Positions 1-6,681 of a DNA stretch of 7,093 nucleotides are shown here, piece after piece; positions within the stretch are counted from its first letter, which is position 1, and each line of letters starts with the position of its first letter. Both the position numbers and the translations under genes were made by a program. The notes under the pieces were generated by a model. That model saw only the letters and a list, made by a program, of their open reading frames with translations. It searched no databases and was not told where the DNA came from. The stretch comes from Methylophaga sp. (GTDB lineage Bacteria; Pseudomonadota; Gammaproteobacteria; Nitrosococcales; Methylophagaceae): positions 9,789 through 16,881 of the forward strand of contig JABURN010000235.1 of NCBI GenBank assembly GCA_014762585.1, given 5' to 3'.

Positions 1-665
1 TGATAGTCAATCCGCCATCCCACGTTGTTATCCCAGGCCCGGCCCCGATTCGACCACCAGGTGTATTCATGCTCTTTCTGCGGCAACTCGCGGAACGCAT
101 CAATAAAGCCCATTTCATCAAACAGCTTATCCAGCCAGGCGCGTTCTTCAGGTAAAAAGCCGGAGTTTTTCTGATTGGCTTTCCAGTTGCGGATATCTTC
201 ATTCTTGTGGGCGATGTTCCAGTCACCGGTAATCACATAATCCCGGCCCGAGTCTTTCATTTCCTGCATCTTTTTCTCGAAGAAATCCATGCAACGGTAT
301 TTCGCCTGTTGTCTCTCTTCCTTGGAAGAACCGGATGGGAGGTAGAGTGAAATCACACTTAATTTGCCGAAACGCGCTTCAATGTAACGGCCCTCGGCAT
401 CAAACTCCGGGTTATCCATGCCAACGATGACTTCATCGGGTTCGTGACGGCAATATAATGCAACACCGCTGTAGCCTTTACGTTCGGCATCATGGTAATA
501 ACAGTGATATCCTTGCGGTGTGAATACCGCATCTTCCAGCTGATGGACCTGGGCTTTGGTTTCCTGAATACAGACTACGTCAGCATGCTGTTTCAGCAAC
601 CAGTCAAAGAAACCTTTACGTGCCGCCGCCCTGATTCCGTTCACGTTAACCGTTATAATGCGCAT
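1..665 (-). CDS. xth: Exodeoxyribonuclease III / AP endonuclease, 5' part (3' end outside window)
   Basis: The gene starts at ATG 663-665 on the reverse strand, with GAGGT five to six bases upstream, and runs off the left edge after 221 codons. The family usually has about 250-270 residues, so the C-terminus is missing only because the window ends. The product is a DNA repair nuclease of the exonuclease-endonuclease-phosphatase fold: it cuts at abasic sites and removes nucleotides from 3' ends. Visible active-site positions, matched from memory to E. coli ExoIII, are N7 in VNVNG, E35 in QETK, Y108 in SLYLPSG, D148 and N150 in GDWNIAH, and D220 in WRIDY. The final catalytic histidine lies beyond the edge. 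Overall wording (MRIITVNVNGIRAAA, GFLPEERAWLD, WW) also resembles Pseudomonas Crc, a non-catalytic relative, but the retained acidic residues argue for a working nuclease. It is divergent from rpsT. Confidence 0.93.
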   Translation of the reverse strand, partial: MRIITVNVNGIRAAARKGFFDWLLKQHADVVCIQETKAQVHQLEDAVFTPQGYHCYYHDAERKGYSGVALYCRHEPDEVIVGMDNPEFDAEGRYIEARFGKLSVISLYLPSGSSKEERQQAKYRCMDFFEKKMQEMKDSGRDYVITGDWNIAHKNEDIRNWKANQKNSGFLPEERAWLDKLFDEMGFIDAFRELPQKEHEYTWWSNRGRAWDNNVGWRIDY

Positions 666-674
666 AGTGACCTC

Positions 675-692
675 ATGAGAAAATTTTCTCAT
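675..692. repeat. Perfect 18-bp palindrome, candidate operator
   Basis: The sequence ATGAGAAAATTTTCTCAT equals its own reverse complement over all 18 bases. It lies 10-27 bases upstream of the exonuclease III start codon, touches the last two bases of the predicted -10, and is centred on the predicted transcription start. That position suits a repressor operator. In the transcript it could also fold into a hairpin just before the ribosome binding site. No gene for a cognate regulator is in the window, and the AT-rich core means chance or a simple structural role is possible. Confidence 0.5.
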
Positions 693-699
693 CATACCA
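691..699 (-). promoter_or_regulatory. Predicted extended -10 promoter of the exonuclease III gene
   Basis: On the reverse strand this reads TGGTATGAT, an extended -10 (TG, one base, then TATGAT, 5 of 6 matches to TATAAT). No good -35 is seen 16-18 bases upstream, which is tolerable for an extended -10. The predicted transcription start is near base 684, giving a leader of about 20 bases. This places the start at the centre of the 675-692 palindrome. It is read from consensus only. Confidence 0.5.
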
Positions 700-728
700 T
701 TTACAAAGCATATGAAAATCAGGATAAT
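700..728 (+). promoter_or_regulatory. Predicted sigma70 promoter of rpsT
   Basis: A -35 box TTTACA (700-705) is followed by a 17-base spacer and a -10 box GATAAT (723-728), each matching consensus at 5 of 6 positions. Transcription would start near base 735, leaving a leader of about 40 bases before the rpsT start. The -35 box sits within the spacer region of the opposing nuclease promoter, so the two may interfere with each other. This is a consensus prediction. Confidence 0.7.
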
Positions 729-763
729 GGCGTGTTCATCTGATATTGATAGCTGAATTTTTT

Positions 764-768
764 AGGAG
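764..768 (+). promoter_or_regulatory. Shine-Dalgarno site that fixes the rpsT TTG start
   Basis: AGGAG lies seven bases before TTG 776-778. This is ideal spacing for the TTG. The in-frame ATG at 746, which lies upstream of this site, would place it inside the coding region. The site therefore supports the shorter, family-length product. Confidence 0.85.
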
Positions 769-775
769 AAGCACT

Positions 776-1036
776 TTGGCAAACTCGGCACAAGCAAGAA
801 AACGCGCGCGTCAAGCGGAAGTACACCGTCAGCGCAACGCCAGCCAACGTTCAGCGATGCGTACCAGCATCAAAGCACTGAGAAAAGCAATTGCAGCTGG
901 TGATAAAGAAAAAGCTGTTGCTGCTTTCCAAGCTGCTGTACCTCAACTGGACCGTATGGCCCGTAAAGGCATTATTCACAAGAATACTGCTGCTCGCGGT
1001 AAGAGCCGCCTGAACAACGCTGTTCGCGCAATGTAA
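776..1036 (+). CDS. rpsT: 30S ribosomal protein S20
   Basis: The 86-residue product is a small basic protein that binds 16S rRNA in the 30S body. It opens with the family signature [13 protein letters not shown] and continues as helical, Lys/Arg-rich sequence with [14 protein letters not shown] and a C-terminal [15 protein letters not shown]. The start is TTG 776-778: an AGGAG site lies seven bases upstream and the length equals the usual gammaproteobacterial 86-87. From established knowledge, E. coli rpsT also starts with UUG, and the weak start is part of translational control by free S20. The same codon here suggests, but does not prove, similar feedback. It is transcribed alone from its own promoter, away from the nuclease gene and towards proB, and ends in a strong hairpin terminator. 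Confidence 0.98.
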   Translation: MANSAQARKRARQAEVHRQRNASQRSAMRTSIKALRKAIAAGDKEKAVAAFQAAVPQLDRMARKGIIHKNTAARGKSRLNNAVRAM

Positions 1037-1038
1037 TT

Positions 1039-1054
1039 AAAGCTGCAAAGCTTT
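1039..1054 (+). other. Small hairpin with GCAA tetraloop after rpsT
   Basis: AAAGCT and AGCTTT form a six-base-pair stem closed by GCAA, a GNRA-type tetraloop. It begins two bases after the rpsT stop codon and immediately precedes the terminator. It could stabilise the 3' end of the rpsT message or assist termination. The short stem leaves chance possible. Confidence 0.45.
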
Positions 1055-1055
1055 T

Positions 1056-1083
1056 AAAAAAACCGGCCAAGGCCGGTTTTTTT
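1056..1083. terminator. Bidirectional rho-independent terminator between rpsT and proB
   Basis: CCGGCC (1063-1068) and GGCCGG (1071-1076) form a GC stem around AA. Seven A residues precede it and seven T residues follow it. The symmetry gives a U-tract on either strand, so it can end rpsT on the forward strand and the proB transcript on the reverse strand. It lies 19 bases past the rpsT stop and 11 bases past the proB stop. Confidence 0.93.
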
Positions 1084-1094
1084 GTGTCTGTAAC

Positions 1095-2225
1095 TCAACT
1101 GGTCACGACCAGATTATCGCGGTGGATCAGCTCAGGTTCATCGACATAGCCCAGTAAAGATTCAATCTCAGCACTGGCATGACCTTTGATGATACGGGCT
1201 TCTTCAGAACTGTAATTACTGAGACCGCGGGCAATTTCGCGGCCATTCAGATCCCGGCAAATCACCAGTTCTCCCCGCGTAAATTCACCTTCCACATGTT
1301 TCACACCAACCGGTAAAATGCTGCGGCCTTTTTCCCGTATCACTGCCACAGCACCATCATCCAGCACAATCTGGCCCTTGGGAATCAGATGCCCCACCAG
1401 CCACTGCTGACGGGCTTTGATTGGCTTATTGTCGGGCCACAATAAGGTGCCGACGCCATTCCCCGCCGCCAGATGCCGGAGGTTATCCGGGTATTTACCC
1501 GACAGTATCACGGTGTAGGCTCCGGAGCGTGCTGCACGTCGCGCCGCCAGCAATTTGGTAGTCATGCCACCACGACCCAGTTCGCCTTTACTGTCACCGG
1601 CCATCTGATCCAGTGCGGGATTACTGGCGGCGGAGGCTGCAATCATTCGGGCATCCGGATTGCTTCTTGGATCGGAATCAAACAGGCCGTCCTGATCAGT
1701 CAGAATGACCAGCACATCGGCCTCAACCAGGTTGGCGGTCATCGCCGCCAGGGTGTCATTATCCCCAAAGCGGATCTCTTCTGTCGCAATGGTATCGTTT
1801 TCATTCACCACCGGCAGAATGCCCAGTTCCAACAGGGTATGCAGGGCACTACGGGCATTCAGGTGACGCCCCCGGTCAGAAAGATCAGAATGGGTGAGCA
1901 GAATCTGTGCTGTCTGTATGCCATGTTTACTGCATTCGGTGGCATAAGCATTCACAAGCCCCATCTGGCCGACACTGGCAGCCGCCTGTAGTTTATGAAT
2001 TTCATGGGGACGGCGCTGCCAGCCCAGACGCTGCATCCCTGCCGCCACCGAGCCGGAAGTCACCAGCACCACTTCCTTGCCCTGTCGACGTAGCTCCGCA
2101 ATTTCGCCGCTGAGCCAGCGAATACGTTCAATATCCAGCCCCTCACCAAGGCGGGTCAGCAATGCGCTGCCGATTTTGATGACCCAGCGTTTGGTTTGAA
2201 TAAGCTGCTGGTGAGGTTCGGTCAC
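1095..2225 (-). CDS. proB: Glutamate 5-kinase
   Basis: This 376-residue cytoplasmic enzyme phosphorylates L-glutamate with ATP, the first and normally proline-inhibited step of proline synthesis. The amino-acid-kinase domain covers roughly residues 12-260: the nucleotide loop KIGSALLT (17-24), [10 protein letters not shown] (54-63), the glutamate/proline site NENDTIAT (141-148), [10 protein letters not shown] (153-162), [13 protein letters not shown] (175-187) and GRGGMTTK (217-224). A C-terminal PUA domain follows (about 275-370), the full-length two-domain form. The start is GTG 2223-2225, with AAGGAA nine bases upstream inside the end of obgE. The gap to the obgE stop is six bases, so the two genes are probably translated from one message. 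The usual pathway partner proA is not in the window. The obgE-proB adjacency is common in gammaproteobacteria. Confidence 0.97.
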   Translation of the reverse strand: MTEPHQQLIQTKRWVIKIGSALLTRLGEGLDIERIRWLSGEIAELRRQGKEVVLVTSGSVAAGMQRLGWQRRPHEIHKLQAAASVGQMGLVNAYATECSKHGIQTAQILLTHSDLSDRGRHLNARSALHTLLELGILPVVNENDTIATEEIRFGDNDTLAAMTANLVEADVLVILTDQDGLFDSDPRSNPDARMIAASAASNPALDQMAGDSKGELGRGGMTTKLLAARRAARSGAYTVILSGKYPDNLRHLAAGNGVGTLLWPDNKPIKARQQWLVGHLIPKGQIVLDDGAVAVIREKGRSILPVGVKHVEGEFTRGELVICRDLNGREIARGLSNYSSEEARIIKGHASAEIESLLGYVDEPELIHRDNLVVTS

Positions 2226-2231
2226 GGGATG

Positions 2232-3302
<1,071 letters not shown>

Positions 3303-3324
3303 CTATCTGACAAACGCCAGAAAC

Positions 3325-3350
3325 AAAAAACCCCGCATCAGCGGGGCTTT
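3325..3350 (-). terminator. Rho-independent terminator after rpmA
   Basis: On the reverse strand GCCCCGC, a TGAT loop and GCGGGG are followed by TTTTTTG. With AAA upstream pairing to the T-run, the stem reaches about ten pairs. It sits 35 bases past the rpmA stop and 44 bases before the obgE start, so it should end much of the rplU-rpmA transcript and lower obgE-proB expression relative to the ribosomal proteins. An overlapping alternative pairing is listed among the findings. Confidence 0.88.
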
Positions 3351-3384
3351 CGGCTGTTTGCCCCAAACGGGCTAACAAATATTA

Positions 3385-3642
3385 TTAGTCAGCAACGACA
3401 CTAACGAAAGTGCGTTTTTGTGGACCTTTGGTCTCAAACAACACTTTACCTTCAGCAGTTGCGAACAGAGTGTGGTCTTTACCGATACTAACGTTACGAC
3501 CAGCGTGATAACGGGTACCACGTTGACGAACGATGATGTTGCCGCCAACAACCATTTCACCACCGTAGCGTTTTACGCCAAGGCGTTTACTTTCGGAATC
3601 GCGGCCGTTACGTGTACTACCACCAGCTTTCTTATGAGCCAT
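3385..3642 (-). CDS. rpmA: 50S ribosomal protein L27
   Basis: The 85-residue product is a large-subunit protein whose flexible N-terminus reaches the peptidyl transferase centre. It begins [16 protein letters not shown], the non-extended form without the cleaved leader found in Firmicutes, and carries the family signature [16 protein letters not shown] (36-51) and KDHTLFA (55-61). The length matches the usual 85. The start is ATG 3640-3642, with GAGAGG eight bases upstream. It follows rplU by 22 bases, the near-universal L21-L27 pairing, and is followed by a strong terminator before obgE. Confidence 0.98.
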   Translation of the reverse strand: MAHKKAGGSTRNGRDSESKRLGVKRYGGEMVVGGNIIVRQRGTRYHAGRNVSIGKDHTLFATAEGKVLFETKGPQKRTFVSVVAD

Positions 3643-3664
3643 GATTAAACCTCTCTAAACAATC

Positions 3665-3976
3665 TTAGGCTGAAATGCCTGTGATTTCGATTTCAGTGTA
3701 TGCCTGACGATGCCCCATCTGTTTTTGATGGTGCTTACGGCGTTTGAATTTGATGATTTTGACTTTGTCGCCACGACCGTTGGCAGCAACTTTAGCCGTT
3801 ACCTTGGCGCCGTCCAGGTAAGGCGCACCGACTTTGACGTCTTCGCCTTCGCCTACCAGCAGTACCTTATCCAGCTCAACCGTATCACCGGCTTCAGCAT
3901 TCAGTTTTTCAACGCGGAGCTTTTCGCCCTCTTTTACCCGGTATTGTTTACCGCCTGTCGCGACAATAGCGTACAT
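3665..3976 (-). CDS. rplU: 50S ribosomal protein L21
   Basis: The 103-residue product is a large-subunit protein that binds 23S rRNA. It opens [17 protein letters not shown] and ends with the basic signature [19 protein letters not shown] (76-94). The chosen start, ATG 3974-3976, gives the exact family length of 103. GGAG lies six bases upstream. An in-frame ATG 54 bases further upstream would add 18 residues with no family support. It is the first gene of the reverse-strand block and divergent from ispB. I saw no long leader resembling a ribosomal-protein riboswitch; the predicted leader is about 47 bases. Confidence 0.98.
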   Translation of the reverse strand: MYAIVATGGKQYRVKEGEKLRVEKLNAEAGDTVELDKVLLVGEGEDVKVGAPYLDGAKVTAKVAANGRGDKVKIIKFKRRKHHQKQMGHRQAYTEIEITGISA

Positions 3977-4029
3977 CGCTGTCTCCAAAAATAATGTGTT
4001 AATGCAGGTTGCCCAACAAAAGACCGGCA

Positions 4030-4058
4030 ATTGTAGCGCCTTTCTAATAGGAGATCAA
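4030..4058 (-). promoter_or_regulatory. Predicted sigma70 promoter of rplU-rpmA
   Basis: On the reverse strand a -35 TTGATC (4058-4053), a 17-base spacer and a -10 TACAAT (4035-4030) are visible. Transcription would start near base 4023, giving a leader of about 47 bases before rplU. The -35 overlaps a small inverted repeat, GAGAT-CAA-ATCTC (4051-4063). Consensus prediction. Confidence 0.65.
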
Positions 4059-4091
4059 ATCTCAATATCAGGGTATGCTGATCTTCATGAT

Positions 4092-4120
4092 TTGCGGTGA
4101 AATCCGCATGGTTTTAATAT
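4092..4120 (+). promoter_or_regulatory. Predicted sigma70 promoter of ispB and possibly the downstream genes
   Basis: A -35 TTGCGG (4092-4097), a 17-base spacer and a -10 TAATAT (4115-4120) are visible. The predicted start near 4127 leaves a leader of about 60 bases before the ispB GTG. An inverted repeat TGCGG-N6-CCGCA (4093-4108) overlies the -35 and part of the spacer. A short hairpin, TCTCG-TGCA-TGAGA (4132-4145, including one G-T pair), falls in the leader. Confidence 0.65.
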
Positions 4121-4187
4121 TTGCGCGCATCTCTCGTGCATGAGAAAGTACGCGTTTTCAGACATATTATAGGCAGATTTTTGCACT

Positions 4188-5156
4188 GTGGATATTCAAT
4201 CCATTTATTCTCTGATAAAGGACGATCTGGCGTCGGTCGACAAGCTGATTCAATCGCGCCTGCAATCCGATGTCGCGCTGATCAACCAGCTTGGCTTTTA
4301 TATCATCAACAGTGGTGGCAAACGTCTGCGTCCGGCCATTGCGATCCTCAGTGCCAGGGCATGCGGTTATCAAGGTGATAAACATATCAACCTGGCTACT
4401 ATCATTGAATTCATCCACACTGCGACCCTGTTGCATGATGATGTAGTCGATAACTCAGAAATGCGCCGTGGTCAGGAAACAGCCAACAACCTCTGGGGTA
4501 ACGAAGCCAGCGTCCTGGTGGGTGACTTTCTCTACACCCGTTCCTTCGAAATGATGGTGGAAATGGATTCCATGCGGCTGATGCAGATACTGTCCCGCAC
4601 CACCAATATCATTGCAGAAGGTGAAGTGCTGCAACTACTCAACTGTCATGACGCAGATACCACTGAAGCCCGCTACCTGGAAGTGATTCACCACAAAACC
4701 GCCAAGTTGTTTGAAGCCGCAGGTCAGCTGGGCGCGGTGATCTGTCATGCTTCTGAAGAAATCGAGCAGGCCATGTCGCTGTATGCCATGCATCTGGGCA
4801 GTGCTTTCCAGCTGGTTGACGACCTGCTCGACTACAGCCAGTCCAGCGAAACTATCGGCAAAAATATCGGTGATGATCTGGCTGAAGGCAAACCCACCCT
4901 GCCATTGATTTACGCGATGCGGCAAGGCACTGAGGAACAGGCAACACTCATCCGCCAGGCGATTGAAAATGGTGAACGCGATCGCATTGACGGCATTGTG
5001 CGTATTATCAACGAGACAGGTGCCATAGACTACACAGCGCGGGCTGCCAGCAATGAAGTCGCCCATGCCAAGGCCGCCCTGGATTTATTGCCTGACAGTG
5101 ATTACAAGCAGGCCCTGCTGGGGCTGGCTGAATTTGCCATTAACCGCGACTACTGA
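4188..5156 (+). CDS. ispB: Long-chain all-trans polyprenyl diphosphate synthase (octaprenyl type)
   Basis: This 322-residue enzyme adds isopentenyl units to farnesyl diphosphate to make the long side chain of ubiquinone or menaquinone. Visible motifs are GGKR (43-46), the first aspartate-rich motif DDVVD (84-88) within HTATLLHDDVVD, MRRG (92-95), KT (170-171), the second motif DDLLD (211-215), and GKNIGDDLAEGKPT (224-237). Small residues (A79, T80) stand four and five positions before the first motif, where short-chain synthases carry bulky aromatic ones. This supports a long product; eight versus nine units cannot be read from sequence. The GTG 4188-4190 start gives a length and N-terminus close to E. 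coli IspB (323), although the Shine-Dalgarno is poor (AGG 14 bases upstream). It is divergent from rplU, as in many gammaproteobacteria. No terminator is seen between it and the following gene 73 bases away. Confidence 0.96.
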   Translation: MDIQSIYSLIKDDLASVDKLIQSRLQSDVALINQLGFYIINSGGKRLRPAIAILSARACGYQGDKHINLATIIEFIHTATLLHDDVVDNSEMRRGQETANNLWGNEASVLVGDFLYTRSFEMMVEMDSMRLMQILSRTTNIIAEGEVLQLLNCHDADTTEARYLEVIHHKTAKLFEAAGQLGAVICHASEEIEQAMSLYAMHLGSAFQLVDDLLDYSQSSETIGKNIGDDLAEGKPTLPLIYAMRQGTEEQATLIRQAIENGERDRIDGIVRIINETGAIDYTARAASNEVAHAKAALDLLPDSDYKQALLGLAEFAINRDY

Positions 5157-5214
5157 TTCAAGCTGCTGGCATTGCTGCCGATTAACTGGATAAGATAGTC
5201 ATTGAATTGTTGCC

Positions 5215-5220
5215 GGGGTG
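5215..5220 (+). promoter_or_regulatory. Shine-Dalgarno site used to choose the response regulator start
   Basis: GGGGTG can pair along its full length with the 3' end of 16S rRNA (one G-U pair). It lies nine bases before TTG 5230 and five bases before an out-of-frame GTG 5226. The in-frame ATG 5251 has no such site nearby. It therefore favours the TTG start, without excluding ATG 5251. Confidence 0.5.
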
Positions 5221-5229
5221 GGCCTGTGA

Positions 5230-6336
5230 TTGAACCAATTTTTGCCTGTCATGATATCTAAGCAAGAAATTCTCAACGCCAATATCTTGCTGGTTGATGA
5301 TCAACTGGTGAATATCAAGCTGCTTGAGAAAATGCTGCGGCAGGCCGGTTTTGCCTCGATTTTTTCCACCACTCGTCCGCAGGAAGTCAAATCCCTCTAT
5401 TTCGATAATGAGATCGACCTGATCCTGCTCGATATCCGCATGCCGGAAATGGACGGTTTTGAGGTGATGTCTCAGTTACAGGCCGAGATTGTAAACGATT
5501 ACCTGCCAGTGCTGGTAGTCACGGCCGAACTGACCAGCCAGACGCGTGAACGCGCTTTAAGCAGCGGCGCCAAGGATTTTATTACCAAGCCATTCAATCA
5601 GTCCGAAGTGCTGCAGCGTATTCACAACATGCTGGAAGTACGGCTGCTGCACAAAGAAATCCGTTTGCAGAACGAAACCCTGGAGCAGCAGGTTCGGCAG
5701 CGGACACAACAGTTGGAGCAAAGCCGTCTGGAGATCATAAAACGGCTGGGACGGGCTGCCGAATACAAAGATAATGAAACCGGCAACCACATCCTGCGTA
5801 TGAGCCACTTCGCGCACATGCTGGCCACTGCGGCCGGCCTGCCGCAGGAGATGGCGGATAATATCCTGCTCGCCGCACCAATGCATGACATCGGTAAAAT
5901 CGGTATTCCTGATAACATCCTGTTGAAACCCGGCAAACTCAGTCCGGAAGAATGGGAAATCATGAAAACTCATGTCAATATTGGTGCCGACCTTCTGGAT
6001 GGCACTGATATTCCCCTGTTGGTGATGGCCCGCAATATTGCCCTCAGCCATCATGAAAAATGGGACGGCAGCGGCTATCCTCAGGGGCTTAAAGAAGAGG
6101 CGATTCCGATTGAGGGCCGAATCTGCGCCATCTGCGATGTGTTTGATGCCCTGACTTCAGAGCGACCCTATAAAAAAGCCTGGCCTGTTGAGGAAGCTAT
6201 CGCCTTTCTGCGTCAGCAAAAAGGCAGGCATTTCGATCCGGGTCTGGTGGATTTGTTCGAAACCATACTCGATGACATCCTGAGCTACCGCGCCGACCAC
6301 CTCGACAATTTCGACGATCAGGCTGAGTCAGCCTAA
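5230..6336 (+). CDS. Response regulator with HD-GYP c-di-GMP phosphodiesterase domain (RpfG-like)
   Basis: The product has 368 residues from TTG 5230 (361 from ATG 5251). An N-terminal receiver domain (about 17-133) has the acidic pair D23-D24, phosphoacceptor D68 in LLDIRMPEMDG, T98 and K120-P121. A probable coiled-coil linker (about 139-170, rich in E, Q and L) leads to an HD-GYP domain (about 170-350). This carries E183 and H187 (ETGNH), H219-D220 with K223 (HDIGKIGIPD), H248, H274-H275, G282-Y283-P284 and D303 (CDVFDALTSERPYKKAW). These match, from memory, the metal and c-di-GMP ligands of active members, including the glutamate linked to a third metal. Inferred role: phosphorylation-controlled hydrolysis of the second messenger c-di-GMP. 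No sensor kinase lies in the window, so its partner is unknown. It follows ispB by 73 bases with no terminator seen. Family assignment is secure; the start is uncertain. Confidence 0.93.
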   Translation: MNQFLPVMISKQEILNANILLVDDQLVNIKLLEKMLRQAGFASIFSTTRPQEVKSLYFDNEIDLILLDIRMPEMDGFEVMSQLQAEIVNDYLPVLVVTAELTSQTRERALSSGAKDFITKPFNQSEVLQRIHNMLEVRLLHKEIRLQNETLEQQVRQRTQQLEQSRLEIIKRLGRAAEYKDNETGNHILRMSHFAHMLATAAGLPQEMADNILLAAPMHDIGKIGIPDNILLKPGKLSPEEWEIMKTHVNIGADLLDGTDIPLLVMARNIALSHHEKWDGSGYPQGLKEEAIPIEGRICAICDVFDALTSERPYKKAWPVEEAIAFLRQQKGRHFDPGLVDLFETILDDILSYRADHLDNFDDQAESA

Positions 6337-6378
6337 AAAACTTTGTCCTAAGCCACAGGTCAGCTATCCTTTACGCCT

Positions 6379-6681
6379 ATGGCTCAAATCTACCAATATC
6401 ATCTGTTTTTCTGTACTCATCACCGTGATGACGGCTCGGCCAACTGTGGCGAGCATGGCGCCCAATCCCTGCGCGACTATGCAAAACAACGGGTCAAGGA
6501 ACTCAAAATCAAGAAAGTCCGGGTCAATAATGCCGGTTGTCTCAACCGCTGCAAGCTGGGACCGATGCTGGTCATCTATCCCGAAGGCACCTGGTACCAC
6601 TACGAAACGCGTGAAGATATTGATGAAATCATCGACTCACATCTCCTGCAAGGGAAAATCGTGGAGCGGCTGCAACGATGA
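6379..6681 (+). CDS. Thioredoxin-fold (2Fe-2S) ferredoxin-like protein
   Basis: This 100-residue protein resembles the small thioredoxin-like [2Fe-2S] ferredoxins. Four cysteines fit cluster binding: C12 in HLFFCTHH, C23 in ANCGEHG, and C54 and C58 in NAGCLNRCKLGP. After these comes a hydrophobic strand LVIYPEG and the typical end WYHYETREDIDEIIDSHL, where family members place an acidic helix. It has no signal peptide and is presumably a cytoplasmic electron carrier. The start ATG 6379-6381 fits the family N-terminus but lacks a clear Shine-Dalgarno. It lies 42 bases after the HD-GYP gene. Its stop TGA overlaps the next ATG (ATGA at 6678-6681), so its translation is probably coupled to hpnD. 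The redox partner is unknown; a role in squalene or hopanoid synthesis is inferred only from this adjacency. Confidence 0.88.
   Translation: MAQIYQYHLFFCTHHRDDGSANCGEHGAQSLRDYAKQRVKELKIKKVRVNNAGCLNRCKLGPMLVIYPEGTWYHYETREDIDEIIDSHLLQGKIVERLQR

Noticed and set aside
1..665. Calling the left-edge gene crc, the catabolite repression regulator
   Set aside because: Crc lacks several catalytic residues. This protein keeps QETK and GDWNIAH, so an active exonuclease III is the better call.
492..743. An 83-codon forward frame overlapping the exonuclease III 5' end and the control region
   Set aside because: It runs antisense to conserved nuclease codons and through the predicted promoters, and its protein resembles nothing I know.
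1473..1991. A 172-codon open frame on the forward strand across proB
   Set aside because: It is antisense to a clearly conserved kinase domain. It has no recognisable family, no ribosome site and a low-complexity His/Gln-rich composition typical of a reverse-complement shadow.
3977..4030. An 18-residue N-terminal extension of L21 from an upstream ATG
   Set aside because: The family length of 103 and a well-spaced GGAG site fix the start at 3976. The extension would also include the untranslated leader.
4635..5066. A 143-codon reverse-strand open frame inside ispB
   Set aside because: It is antisense to the conserved catalytic half of ispB and shows no start signal or known domain.
5157..5229. 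A possible terminator (GGCA-TTGC-TGCC) and a promoter between ispB and the HD-GYP gene
   Set aside because: The stem is only four pairs and lacks a T-run. The promoter-like boxes match consensus poorly in sequence or spacing.
5557..6054. A 165-codon open frame on the reverse strand across the HD-GYP gene
   Set aside because: It overlaps the conserved receiver and HD-GYP motifs and has no family match or initiation signal. It is a shadow frame.
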